From: Roseiflexus sp. RS-1
GTDB taxonomy: Bacteria; Chloroflexota; Chloroflexia; Chloroflexales; Roseiflexaceae
Assembly (NCBI RefSeq): GCF_000016665.1
Contig: NC_009523.1
Span: 4,525,501-4,589,500 of the forward strand
Direction of reading: 5' to 3'
Length of the DNA: 64,000 bases
Position 1 is the first letter of the stretch. Every line of letters begins with the position of its first letter. Positions 34,938 to 43,834 of this stretch are shown in pieces. The position numbers were made by a program, and so were the translations under genes. The notes below the pieces were generated by a model that was not told the origin of the DNA, searched no databases, and was given only the letters and a program-made list of their open reading frames with translations.

Positions 34938-34939
34938 AC

Positions 34940-35836
34940 GTGGACGTTCGCTATCTCGAACAGGTGAAAGCGATGAAGGTAACGCTTATTCGCTCGGCTC
35001 GTGACGCGGAAGCAGTCTTCGATGACGTGGAGCGTCTGTTCCAGCGCGTCTTTGGCTATCGTCTGGACCGGAGGGCATGGGCGCGCTTTTACTTCGTCAA
35101 TCCGTATGGTGATGCGATTGTTGCGCTTGGCTGGAGCGGTGACCTTCTGGTCGGGCATCAGGCGCTCGTACCGCACGCAATTACCGATGGGCATGGACGG
35201 GAATACCGCTATTACCTGGCGATGAGTCTCATGCTGCACCCCGATCATCGTGGTTTCCCGGCATTTCATCGCCTGGTGGCGACGACGACAGCAGTGGCGC
35301 GACAGGAGGGTGCGCCGTTCATTCTGGGGTTTCCGAACGGCAATTCCTACGCGCTCTTCCAGCGCGCCTTCGGATGGAAAACGCTGCTGGAAACTGAACT
35401 GTACAACTGGCATTCTGCCACGCCAACCGGTCCGCCACGGAGCGTCACACCATTGCCGCACCTGCGCCTGACGGACGAGGCAGGTCCGCCCTGCGATGAA
35501 ACATACCGCCAGTGGCGCAGCCTGGAACTTCCCTATTATGCCGAACGGGTCAATGGGCGGCTTGCCGTCATCTACAAGATCGAGCGCGACGGAACGCTCA
35601 CCCTACTCGACGCATTGACCGATGACACGCATCACGCGGCGGATGATCTGGCGGCATTGCTGACATACACCGGCGCGCGCCAGGTGCGCATGACCGGCGT
35701 GCATGCCCGGATGATCGGTCTCGATCCGTCGATCATGGAGCGACACACCGATTACCGGTTGCGCATGTGCTATGCCCCGATCACGGCGGATCCGCCGCCG
35801 TTGCGTTTCAGTTTGCTGTTGAGCGATGTGTTCTGA
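34940..35836 (+). CDS. GNAT-family acyltransferase
   Basis: The 298-residue protein has an N-terminal GNAT-like core: DAEAVFDDVERLFQRVFGYRLD, then LAMSLMLHPDHRGFPAFHRLV, an LHP..RG acyl-CoA-binding loop. The segment PFILGFPNGNSYALFQRAFGWK is typical of GNAT proteins in polysaccharide clusters that acylate sugars. A second, weaker domain fills the C-terminal half. GTG at 34940 follows the transferase gene by 2 bp. It probably adds an acyl group to an amino sugar of the repeat unit; the donor is unknown and could be CoA or the ACP encoded downstream. Confidence 0.72.
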   Translation: MDVRYLEQVKAMKVTLIRSARDAEAVFDDVERLFQRVFGYRLDRRAWARFYFVNPYGDAIVALGWSGDLLVGHQALVPHAITDGHGREYRYYLAMSLMLHPDHRGFPAFHRLVATTTAVARQEGAPFILGFPNGNSYALFQRAFGWKTLLETELYNWHSATPTGPPRSVTPLPHLRLTDEAGPPCDETYRQWRSLELPYYAERVNGRLAVIYKIERDGTLTLLDALTDDTHHAADDLAALLTYTGARQVRMTGVHARMIGLDPSIMERHTDYRLRMCYAPITADPPPLRFSLLLSDVF

Positions 35837-35855
35837 CGAATGAAGGAGTAGATGC

Positions 35856-36521
35856 ATGAACGTCCTGATTGTGGCTGCGCATCCGGATGATGAAGTCCTG
35901 GGGTGCGGCGGAGTCACGGTGCGTCACGTTGAACGCGGCGACCGGGTCTATGTGGTGGTGGTCACCCGTGGTTTCCCTGAGATCTTTTCGCCGGAGATCG
36001 ACGAAGAGGATCGCCAGCATGCGCGTGAAGCGCACGAGATACTCGGCGGCGCGGGGATCTTCTTTCTCGACTTTCCGGCGCCGCGTCTCGATACAGTGCC
36101 GGGGCACGAACTGGCGGACGCGCTCCGTGAGGTGATCTTCTCGGTCAACGCCGACGTGGTCTATACCCCGTTCGGCGGCGATCTGCACACTGATCACAAA
36201 GCCACCTACCTGGCGACCCTGGTTGCATCGCGCCCGGTCAACCACTGTCCGGTCCGGCGGCTCCTCTGTTACGAAACCCTCTCGGAGACCGATTGGGCGT
36301 CGCCGCTGGACGATGGCGCCTTCAAGCCAACCGTTTTTGTGGACATCAGTAACGTTCTGGAACGCAAACTTCAGGCGCTTGCCTGTTTTCGCAACGAACT
36401 GAAACAGCCGCCCCATCCCCGTTCGTTGCGCGCAATCGAGGCGCTGGCGCGAGTCCGCGGCAGCACGGCAGGTCTGATGGCGGCAGAAGCATTCATGCTG
36501 GTTCGTGAAATCATCGATTGA
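35856..36521 (+). CDS. PIG-L family N-acetyl-sugar deacetylase
   Basis: The 221-residue zinc enzyme carries AHPDDE at residues 8-13 (ligands His9 and Asp12, base Asp11) and the third ligand in DLHTDHK near residue 112. Family members remove N-acetyl from GlcNAc-type substrates, including lipid-linked and nucleotide-linked ones. Here it should expose an amine on a sugar, which the neighbouring acyltransferases or ligase could then modify. GAAGGAG precedes the start. The reading frame and motifs are intact. Confidence 0.88.
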   Translation: MNVLIVAAHPDDEVLGCGGVTVRHVERGDRVYVVVVTRGFPEIFSPEIDEEDRQHAREAHEILGGAGIFFLDFPAPRLDTVPGHELADALREVIFSVNADVVYTPFGGDLHTDHKATYLATLVASRPVNHCPVRRLLCYETLSETDWASPLDDGAFKPTVFVDISNVLERKLQALACFRNELKQPPHPRSLRAIEALARVRGSTAGLMAAEAFMLVREIID

Positions 36522-36536
36522 ACAAAGGAGCACGGT

Positions 36537-36860
36537 ATGCAGGTCACAGCGCTGGACATTCCCGCTCAGATTCGCACCTACATCACGCACAACCTGTTGT
36601 TCGGCGACGAAAGTCTGATCTACAGCGATGAGGACTCGTTTCTCGAACGAGGGATTGTGGACTCGCTCGGCGTGATCGAACTGGTGACCTTCCTGGAAGC
36701 ACAGTTTGGCATCAGCGTCGCCGATCACGAACTGATACCCGAAAACTTCGACTCGGTGAAGAACCTTGCGGAGTATGTGGCGCGCAAACTTGAGACGGCA
36801 ACGCTTGCAGAAGCGCCACGCTCGTCATTTGATCTGGGGGAAGCCTATGCTGGTCCATGA
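36537..36860 (+). CDS. Acyl carrier protein
   Basis: The 107-residue protein has the ACP fold with the phosphopantetheine site in GIVDSLGVIELVTFLE (Ser43) and a low-charge tail after residue 90. It is longer than fatty-acid ACP and resembles peptidyl-carrier-like or EPS-cluster ACPs. It probably receives an acyl or aminoacyl group from the AMP ligase encoded next. The stop overlaps the ligase start by 14 bp, consistent with coupled translation. AAGGAG precedes its start. Confidence 0.88.
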   Translation: MQVTALDIPAQIRTYITHNLLFGDESLIYSDEDSFLERGIVDSLGVIELVTFLEAQFGISVADHELIPENFDSVKNLAEYVARKLETATLAEAPRSSFDLGEAYAGP

Positions 36861-38406
36861 CTTTCTGATCAACAGCGCCGCGCGATTGCCGGATAAGGTT
36901 GCGCTGGTGTGCGATGGACACCGGATGACCTACCGCGACCTCGATCTGATGACCAATCGCCTGGCGCGCGCGCTCGTGGAGCATGGCGTCGGGCGCGGTG
37001 ATCGGGTGGCGATCTTCATGCCCAACTCGGTCGAAGCGGTGGTCGGGATTTTTGCTGCGCTCAAGGCGGGCGGCGTCTTCGTGGTCATCAACCATACGAC
37101 CAAACAGGACAAACTAACCGCCATTCTGAACAACTGTCGCGCCGCTGCGCTGATTGCCGATGCGCAGATCAGAGACGTACATTTGTCGGCGCTGCTCCAC
37201 GATGCGCCATCGCTCAGGGTTGGCGTGCTGTGCAATCAAGGCGCTGCTGCCCGTATCACCCATCCACGTTTCATCGATTTCGACGCTGTGCAGGCACAGT
37301 ACGACGCTGCGCCGCTCCCGCGCGTCACTATCGATCTCGACCTGGCGTGCCTGATCTACACTTCGGGCAGCACCGGGGAACCGAAGGGGGTCATGAGCGA
37401 TCACAGCAATGTCGTCTTTGCCAGCGAGTCGATCATCACCTATGTGCAGAATGTCGAAGATGATGTCGTCATCAACATGCTGCCGCTTTCCTTCGATTAT
37501 GGTCTCTACCAGCTGCTCATGACCTTCCGTTTCGGCGGCAGACTGGTGCTCGAACGCTCGTTTGCATATCCTGCGGCGATCCTCAGGCGCATCGAGGAAG
37601 AGCGTGTCACCGGTTTTCCCGGCGTTCCGACGATCTATGCCCTTCTCCTGCAGATGGATCTGAGCCGCTACGATCTGTCGAGCATCCGGTATCTCACGAA
37701 CACTGCTGCCGCGTTGCCCCCCAGCCACGTGCTGGAACTGCGTCGAACCTTTCACTGGGCGCGCCTCTACTCGATGTACGGTCTGACCGAAACCAAACGC
37801 ACGCTCTACCTGCCGCCCGAAGAAGTGGAGCGTCGCCCCGGTTCGGTTGGCATTGCCATTCCGGGTACCGAGGTCTGGATCGAAGATGAACAGGGGAACC
37901 GCCTCGGACCGGGTGAGGTTGGCGAACTGGTGGTGCGTGGACGGCACGTGATGCGCGGCTACTGGGAAGCGCCAGAAGCCACGGCACAGCGTTTCCGCCC
38001 CGGTCCGCTGCCGGGTGAGCGTGTGTGCTACACCGGCGACCTGTTTCGCATGGATGCCGATGGGTTTCTGTACTTCGTCGGGCGTAAGGACGACATCATC
38101 AAAAGTCGTGGTGAAAAAGTCGCACCCAAAGAAGTCGAAAACGTCATTTACGAACTGCCGGGCGTGGTGGCGGTCGCAGTGGTGGGTGTCCCCGACCCGA
38201 TCCTGGGGCAGGCAATTAAGGCATTCGTTGTCACAAAGAATGCCGATCTGACAGAGATGCAGGTTCTGGCGCACTGCCGTTCGCGACTGGAAGATTTCAT
38301 GGTGCCGCGGTACGTCGAGTTCCGCGATGAACTGCCGGTCAACACGTCAGGAAAAATTGCCCGGCGAGAATTGACACAGGCGTTGAACGCTGACCGTTCA
38401 ACCTGA
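36847..38406 (+). CDS. AMP-forming acyl ligase (acyl-CoA synthetase family)
   Basis: The 519-residue ANL-superfamily enzyme has the P-loop YTSGSTGEPKGV at 171-182, an ATP-binding SMYGLTETKRTLYL motif, YTGDLFRMDADGFLYFVGRKDDIIKS, and the catalytic lysine in NTSGKIARREL near residue 503. It activates a carboxylate as acyl-AMP and should load the adjacent ACP. It resembles acyl-ACP ligases found in exosortase-associated polysaccharide clusters. ATG 36847 overlaps the ACP gene by 14 bp. The carboxylate could be a fatty acid, an amino acid or a uronic acid. Confidence 0.88.
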   Translation: MLVHDFLINSAARLPDKVALVCDGHRMTYRDLDLMTNRLARALVEHGVGRGDRVAIFMPNSVEAVVGIFAALKAGGVFVVINHTTKQDKLTAILNNCRAAALIADAQIRDVHLSALLHDAPSLRVGVLCNQGAAARITHPRFIDFDAVQAQYDAAPLPRVTIDLDLACLIYTSGSTGEPKGVMSDHSNVVFASESIITYVQNVEDDVVINMLPLSFDYGLYQLLMTFRFGGRLVLERSFAYPAAILRRIEEERVTGFPGVPTIYALLLQMDLSRYDLSSIRYLTNTAAALPPSHVLELRRTFHWARLYSMYGLTETKRTLYLPPEEVERRPGSVGIAIPGTEVWIEDEQGNRLGPGEVGELVVRGRHVMRGYWEAPEATAQRFRPGPLPGERVCYTGDLFRMDADGFLYFVGRKDDIIKSRGEKVAPKEVENVIYELPGVVAVAVVGVPDPILGQAIKAFVVTKNADLTEMQVLAHCRSRLEDFMVPRYVEFRDELPVNTSGKIARRELTQALNADRST

Positions 38407-38419
38407 CAGGAGTGTATCC

Positions 38420-40414
38420 ATGTGCGGGATTGTGGGTATCGTCAATATCCAGGGTGATCAACCGATCCACGAAGAGACGCTCCGCCGGATGCTGGCAATG
38501 ATCCGGCACCGCGGACCCGATCAGTTTGGCATCTATCTCGACGATCAGGCTGGTCTGGGCAATGCGCGTTTGAGCATTATCGATCTGCACGGCGGTCAAC
38601 AACCGATTGCCAATGAAGACGAAACGCTCTGGATCGTCTTCAACGGTGAGATTTTCAACTATGTGGAACTGCGCTCCGACCTGGAAGCGCGTGGACATCG
38701 CTTCACCACCAGTACCGACACCGAGGTGATCCTGCACCTGTACGAAGATCATGGACCGGCGTGTCTCTCCCTGCTCAACGGTCAATTCGCCATCGCTCTC
38801 TGGGATGCGCGTGAACAGACACTCTTCCTGGCGCGTGATCGGGTTGGCATTCTGCCGTTGTTCTACACTATCGTCGATGGCGCACTGATCTTCGGTTCCG
38901 AAATAAAAGCAATCCTGGCGGATCCGCGCGTGCCGCGAGCGATCGATCCGGTGGCGCTGGAGCAGATTTTCACCTTCTGGAGCACCCTCTCGCCACGAAC
39001 GATCTTTCGCAACATTGTCGATCTTCCGCCCGGACACTATCTGATCGCGCGCCAGGGACAGATCGACATCCGACCCTACTGGCGTCTCGATTTCGGTCTG
39101 CCGGTGCGTGAGCGCAGTGAAGATGAATATATCGAGGAATTGCGCGAACTGCTGATCGATGCAACGCGGATCCGCCTGCGGGCTGATGTGCCGGTTGGCG
39201 CGTACCTGAGCGGCGGACTCGACTCCTCGACGGTGGCGGCAATCGTGCGCAGCGCCGCCGGAGTTCAGCTCGACACCTTTTCGATTGCGTTCAGCGATCC
39301 CGAATTCGACGAGAGTTCTTTTCAGCGCCAGATGGCGCAATTCCTCGGAACCGACCATCAGGTGGCGTTTGTCACCCATGCCGACATCGGGCGCGTCTTC
39401 CCGGAGGTGATCTGGCATACTGAAACGCCAATCCTGCGCACCTCACCCGCGCCGCTCTTCCTCCTCTCGCAGCTGGTGCGCGACCGGAACTATCGTGTGG
39501 TGCTGACCGGTGAAGGCGCCGACGAATTCCTGGCAGGGTACGACATTTTCAAGGAAGCGAAAGTGCGACGCTTCTGGGCGCGTCAACCGACATCGCGCCT
39601 GCGACCGCTCCTGTTTCGCCGGCTCTATCCATGGATCGCCGGGTTTGCCAGCAGCAACACAGCCTATCTGTCGGCATTTTTTAGCGAAGGATTGATGGAT
39701 ACGCAGGCGCCGGACTATTCCCATCGTCCACGCTGGCGCACCACCAGTCGGATCCGACGATTCTTCAGCGACGAGGTGCGTCAGGCTGCCGATGCACTGG
39801 CGCAGCCGGAGGATCGCGCACCGTTCTACCCGGAAGCGTTCAGCACGTGGGATCCATTGCAGCAGGCGCAGTACCTGGAAATCACCACCTTTCTCTCGCA
39901 GTACCTGCTCGCAGCCCAGGGCGATCGGATGCTCATGGCGCACGCCGTCGAGGGGCGCTTCCCCTTCCTCGATCATCGGGTGATCGAGTTTGCCAGCCGA
40001 CTGCCGTCACGTCTGAAACTGCGCGGTCTGACCGAAAAGTACATTCTGCGCCAGGTCAGCCGTCGCTGGCTCCCGGACGCGATCTGGCAGCGCGCGAAGC
40101 AACCGTATCGCGCGCCGATCCACCGGAGTTTCTTCAACGATGCGCGTCCGGGCTATGTCGATCATCTGCTCGCGCCGGAATACATCCAGGCGACGGGTCT
40201 GTTCCGCCCCATGGCTGTTGCGCATTTGAGGAAGAAAGCGCTCTCCGGGGTGCGTCTGAGCGAAACCGAGGATATGGCGCTGGTGGGGATTCTCTCGACA
40301 CACCTGCTGGTTGAGCAGTTCATTCGTGACATGCGTATGCCGCAGCCGCTCTCGGATGCGGATGATGTCAGGGTGTGCATACGAAGCGGCGTGGCAGCAG
40401 GAGGAGACCGATGA
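38420..40414 (+). CDS. asnB-like: Asparagine-synthase-type glutamine amidotransferase
   Basis: The 664-residue protein has the N-terminal nucleophile Cys2 (MCGIVGIVN) and glutaminase domain, followed by the PP-loop S264-S270 (SGGLDSS) of the synthetase domain, and RFPFLDHRVIEFASRLP near the end. It is typical of AsnB-like enzymes that amidate carboxyl groups of non-Asp substrates in polysaccharide and secondary-metabolite clusters. An amide on a uronic acid or on an ACP-bound acyl group is the likely product. AGGAG precedes the start, and its stop overlaps the NadE-like start by 4 bp. Free asparagine biosynthesis cannot be excluded. Confidence 0.87.
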   Translation: MCGIVGIVNIQGDQPIHEETLRRMLAMIRHRGPDQFGIYLDDQAGLGNARLSIIDLHGGQQPIANEDETLWIVFNGEIFNYVELRSDLEARGHRFTTSTDTEVILHLYEDHGPACLSLLNGQFAIALWDAREQTLFLARDRVGILPLFYTIVDGALIFGSEIKAILADPRVPRAIDPVALEQIFTFWSTLSPRTIFRNIVDLPPGHYLIARQGQIDIRPYWRLDFGLPVRERSEDEYIEELRELLIDATRIRLRADVPVGAYLSGGLDSSTVAAIVRSAAGVQLDTFSIAFSDPEFDESSFQRQMAQFLGTDHQVAFVTHADIGRVFPEVIWHTETPILRTSPAPLFLLSQLVRDRNYRVVLTGEGADEFLAGYDIFKEAKVRRFWARQPTSRLRPLLFRRLYPWIAGFASSNTAYLSAFFSEGLMDTQAPDYSHRPRWRTTSRIRRFFSDEVRQAADALAQPEDRAPFYPEAFSTWDPLQQAQYLEITTFLSQYLLAAQGDRMLMAHAVEGRFPFLDHRVIEFASRLPSRLKLRGLTEKYILRQVSRRWLPDAIWQRAKQPYRAPIHRSFFNDARPGYVDHLLAPEYIQATGLFRPMAVAHLRKKALSGVRLSETEDMALVGILSTHLLVEQFIRDMRMPQPLSDADDVRVCIRSGVAAGGDR

Positions 40415-41448
40415 CATTCGGGACACATGTGTTACAGATCGATGCCGCTGCCGAGACGGAGCGCATCATTGCCTGGTTGCAGCGCCACGTCATCAGAACC
40501 TTCCACCGTCAGGGGGTTGCGCTGGGGATCAGCGGCGGCATCGACTCATCGGTGGCGCTGGCGCTCTGTGTGCGCGCCTTCGGTCCGCAGCGCGTGGTTG
40601 CGTTGATGATGCCGGAGCGCGACTCCGACCCGGAAACGCTGCATCTCTCGGAGATGGTTGCGCGGCACTATGGCGTCGAGCCGATCCTGGAGGATATTAC
40701 GCCGGTGCTCGAAGGATTTGGATGCTACCGTCGTCGTGATGAGGCGGTGCGTCGCATCTTCCCGGAGTACAACGCTGAACGCGGCTACAAAATGCGCATT
40801 GTGCTGCCGCAGAATCTGCTCGATGCCGATACGCTGAACGTCTTCTCGCTCGAAATTGTCACGCCCGATGGCGAAGTCAAAAGCAAACGCTTACCGCCGC
40901 GCGAGTATGCGCAGATTGTCGCCGCCTCGAATTTCAAGCAACGCACCCGCATGGCGATGCTGTACTACCACGCCGAGGTGCGCAATTACGCAGTCGTCGG
41001 CACGCCGAACAAGAATGAGCACGACCAGGGTTTCTTCGTCAAGTACGGTGACGGCGGCGCCGATCTGCGTCCAATTGTGCATCTGTACAAAACACAGGTC
41101 TATCAACTGGCGCGCTATCTTGAGGTGCCGGAGGTCATCCAGCGTCGCCCGCCAACGTCGGATACCTACAGCGCACCGACCACGCAGCAGGAATTCTTCT
41201 TTCGCCTTCCCTTTGAGACGATGGATCTGCTCTGGTATGCGCAGGAACATAACGTATCGCCCGACGATGCGGCGCAGGCATTGGGGTTGACGCCGGTGCA
41301 GGTGCAGCGCGCCTTCAACGATTTTGCCCGTAAGCAACGCACGACCGCATATCTGCGCATGCCTGTGCTGGAACTGCGCAGCGCGGATCAGAACGGCGAG
41401 CCGCTGAAATCTGTGGAGTTTCGCAGGAACGAAGGAGCACACACGTGA
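40411..41448 (+). CDS. NadE-like PP-loop amide synthetase
   Basis: The 345-residue protein has the PP-loop SGGIDSS at 41-47, NKNEHDQGFFVKYGDGGADLRPI, and RRPPTSDTYSAP, all matching the NAD synthetase fold. No glutaminase domain is present, so ammonia would be used directly or supplied by a partner. True NadE enzymes make NAD+ from deamido-NAD; a housekeeping role is possible, but its position between an AsnB-type enzyme and a FemAB-like gene, with 4-bp overlaps at both ends, suggests a dedicated amidation of a sugar or acyl substrate. ATG 40411 follows GAGGAG. Confidence 0.83.
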   Translation: MTFGTHVLQIDAAAETERIIAWLQRHVIRTFHRQGVALGISGGIDSSVALALCVRAFGPQRVVALMMPERDSDPETLHLSEMVARHYGVEPILEDITPVLEGFGCYRRRDEAVRRIFPEYNAERGYKMRIVLPQNLLDADTLNVFSLEIVTPDGEVKSKRLPPREYAQIVAASNFKQRTRMAMLYYHAEVRNYAVVGTPNKNEHDQGFFVKYGDGGADLRPIVHLYKTQVYQLARYLEVPEVIQRRPPTSDTYSAPTTQQEFFFRLPFETMDLLWYAQEHNVSPDDAAQALGLTPVQVQRAFNDFARKQRTTAYLRMPVLELRSADQNGEPLKSVEFRRNEGAHT

Positions 41449-42536
41449 TACAGGAGCAGTTGTTTACCATCGAGGATCGGGATGCCTGGGAGGAGGCGAT
41501 GCCGACGCACATCAGTGTATTTGGCAGTATCGGCTACGCCTGCATTGTGCAGCGTCACATCGGCTATCCTGCCCGCTTGTTTGTTGTGTCGTCCGGCACA
41601 GGGCGGATCGTTTACCCTTTCTTTCTGCGTCCAGTGGCGAATCTGCCATTTGCGCAACAGTATGCGCCGTTCTGGGATACCCTCACCCCTGAGTATACCG
41701 GTCCGATGGCATGGGGTGAGGTGACGCCCCTGCTCAGGTATTTCTTCGACGAACGCTGGAACCGGTTCTGTGAAGAACAGGGGGTTGTGGCGGAATTTGC
41801 CCACCTGCATCCATCGGAGCGCGCCGCCGACCTGCTGGACTCCGCGCACGTGCAGTTCAATCGCGAGATCGTCGTTGTCGATCTGACGCTTCCGGAGGAG
41901 AATCTGTGGCGCCATTCCTTCTCGCTCTCCTGCCGCAAGAACATTCAGCGCGCACACCGCGATCAGGTGCGCGTTGTCGAAGGGCGAACTGATGCCGATG
42001 TGCGCGAGTTCCACCGCATCTATACGATGACGATGGAGCGTCGTCAGGCGCACAAACGCTACTTTTTCTCGCTCGACTATTTTCTGGCGTTTCGCGACGA
42101 ATTGCCCGATAACACGCTGTTTCTGTTCGCCGTGTATCGTGATCGGGCGATTGCGGCGCACCTGTATCTCTATGATGATGAAGAGATGCACGATTTTCTC
42201 GGCGGCATGGAAGAGGAGCATAAGCGACTGCGTCCGGCGAACGCCGTCATTTATGCTGCTATTCAGTGGGGGCGACGCCGTGGGAAGCGTCGGCTCATTC
42301 TGGGGGGAGGGTATCAGCAGAACGATGGGATCTATCAGTTCAAGGCAAGTTTCTCTCCGCTGCGCGCACGTTTCTCAACGTATCGACGGGTGCGCCATCC
42401 GACGCTGTATGCCGATCTCTGCCAGGCATGGACGGAGTACTACGGATGCGCTCTGCCGCAGGACGCAACGTATTTCCCGGCGTATCGCATGATCCCGCCG
42501 CAGGATGCAGGATTGGCGCGCGAGGTTGGCGGTTAG
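41445..42536 (+). CDS. FemAB/BioF2-like acyl- or aminoacyltransferase
   Basis: The 363-residue protein resembles FemAB-type double-GNAT proteins found in polysaccharide clusters: FSLSCRKNIQRAHRDQVRVVEG, then EFHRIYTMTMERRQAHKRYFFS, HDFLGGMEEEHKRLRPANAVIYAAIQWGRRR and GGGYQQNDGIYQFKASFSP. The last segment is a signature of this group. FemAB enzymes add amino acids from aminoacyl-tRNA to wall precursors; the cluster types may acylate the polymer with another donor. Its GTG overlaps the preceding stop codon (GTGA). A predicted role in decorating the repeat unit is inference. Confidence 0.75.
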   Translation: MIQEQLFTIEDRDAWEEAMPTHISVFGSIGYACIVQRHIGYPARLFVVSSGTGRIVYPFFLRPVANLPFAQQYAPFWDTLTPEYTGPMAWGEVTPLLRYFFDERWNRFCEEQGVVAEFAHLHPSERAADLLDSAHVQFNREIVVVDLTLPEENLWRHSFSLSCRKNIQRAHRDQVRVVEGRTDADVREFHRIYTMTMERRQAHKRYFFSLDYFLAFRDELPDNTLFLFAVYRDRAIAAHLYLYDDEEMHDFLGGMEEEHKRLRPANAVIYAAIQWGRRRGKRRLILGGGYQQNDGIYQFKASFSPLRARFSTYRRVRHPTLYADLCQAWTEYYGCALPQDATYFPAYRMIPPQDAGLAREVGG

Positions 42537-42622
42537 ATGCGCCCCGTATGGGGGCGAAGCGGGTTCTTTGGTCTGAACATGTCGGAACGTCCACAAAGGC
42601 AGAGCATGCCAGGGAGCAGAAT

Positions 42623-43834
42623 ATGGACAGAGTGCCCATGTCATCGCCGGATGTGACCGATGCTGAGCGGGAAGTTGTCATGAAAGCGTTGCACACGCCG
42701 GTTTTGAGCATCGGACCGTATGTTCAACAGTTCGAGCAACGTCTGTCGGCGTTTGTTGGCGCTCGTTACGGGGTTGCAGTCAACTCTGGCACGAGCGGTC
42801 TGCATCTGAGCGTCATCGCTGCTGGCGTTACCGAATATGATCTGGTCGTCACGACGCCGTTTTCGTTTATCGCATCGGCAAACTGCATTCTGTACGAACG
42901 CGGCATCCCGATCTTCGTCGATGTCGATCCGCTGACGGGGAATATCGATCCGGAACAGGTGCATGCTGCGATAAGCGATCTCTCGCGCGGCGGGATGGCG
43001 GCGCGGCGCTGGTTGCCGCCCGCTCTGCGCAACGGTCGTTATGGTCGGGTGAAAGCCATTCTTGCAGTGCATGCGTTTGGTCAACCAGCGGATATGACGC
43101 CGATCGTCGCACTTGCGCGGCGGCGGAATCTGGTGGTCATCGAAGATGCCTGCGAGGCGCTTGGTTCGGAGTATCGCGGTCATCCGGCGGGGACGTTGGG
43201 CGATCTGGCTGTCTTTGCCTTCTACCCGAACAAACAGATCACCACCGGCGAAGGGGGCATGATTGTCACCAACAACGAAGAATGGGCTGTGTTGCTGCGC
43301 AGTCTGCGCAACCAGGGTCGTGATGTGTTCGACGCCTGGTTGAACCATACCCGGCTTGGCTTCAACTATCGGCTCGACGAGTTGAGCGCCGCGCTGGGGT
43401 GTGTGCAAATGCAGCGCATCCACGAGTTGCTGGCAAAACGCGCGCGAGTGGCGGCATGGTACAACGAACGGCTCGCCGATCTCGAACTGGTCGAACGTCC
43501 GCTGATCAGCGATACGACCACGGTGATGAGCTGGTTCGTCTATGTAGTGCGGATCAAGCCGCCCGCCCGACGCGATGGAGTGATGCGCCTGCTGGCAGCC
43601 AGCGGTATTCCGAGTCGTCCGTACTTTACACCGATCCATCTGCAACCGTTCTACCGCAAACGGTTCGGTTTCCGCCGGGGCGATTTCCCGGTGACCGAAC
43701 GCCTGGGGGATACGTCGCTGGCGCTGCCGTTTTCCAGCGTGATGACCGAATCGCAGGTCGATATGGTGTGTGAACAGTTGCGCCGCAGTCTGGTGCAATC
43801 GATCCAGTCGGAAGATACGGTAGGCGTGGCGTGA
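42623..43834 (+). CDS. DegT/DnrJ/EryC1-type sugar aminotransferase
   Basis: The 403-residue PLP enzyme has the Schiff-base lysine K204 in FYPNKQITTGEGGMI, VAVNSGTSGLHLSVIAAG, and VIEDACEALGSEYRG, where Asp binds the PLP ring. It converts a keto-sugar nucleotide to an amino sugar, probably the product of the dehydratase encoded further downstream. ATG 42623 is preferred because AGGGAG lies nearby; the longer ORF starts inside the preceding gene. An 86-bp gap upstream could hold an internal promoter. Confidence 0.9.
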   Translation: MDRVPMSSPDVTDAEREVVMKALHTPVLSIGPYVQQFEQRLSAFVGARYGVAVNSGTSGLHLSVIAAGVTEYDLVVTTPFSFIASANCILYERGIPIFVDVDPLTGNIDPEQVHAAISDLSRGGMAARRWLPPALRNGRYGRVKAILAVHAFGQPADMTPIVALARRRNLVVIEDACEALGSEYRGHPAGTLGDLAVFAFYPNKQITTGEGGMIVTNNEEWAVLLRSLRNQGRDVFDAWLNHTRLGFNYRLDELSAALGCVQMQRIHELLAKRARVAAWYNERLADLELVERPLISDTTTVMSWFVYVVRIKPPARRDGVMRLLAASGIPSRPYFTPIHLQPFYRKRFGFRRGDFPVTERLGDTSLALPFSSVMTESQVDMVCEQLRRSLVQSIQSEDTVGVA

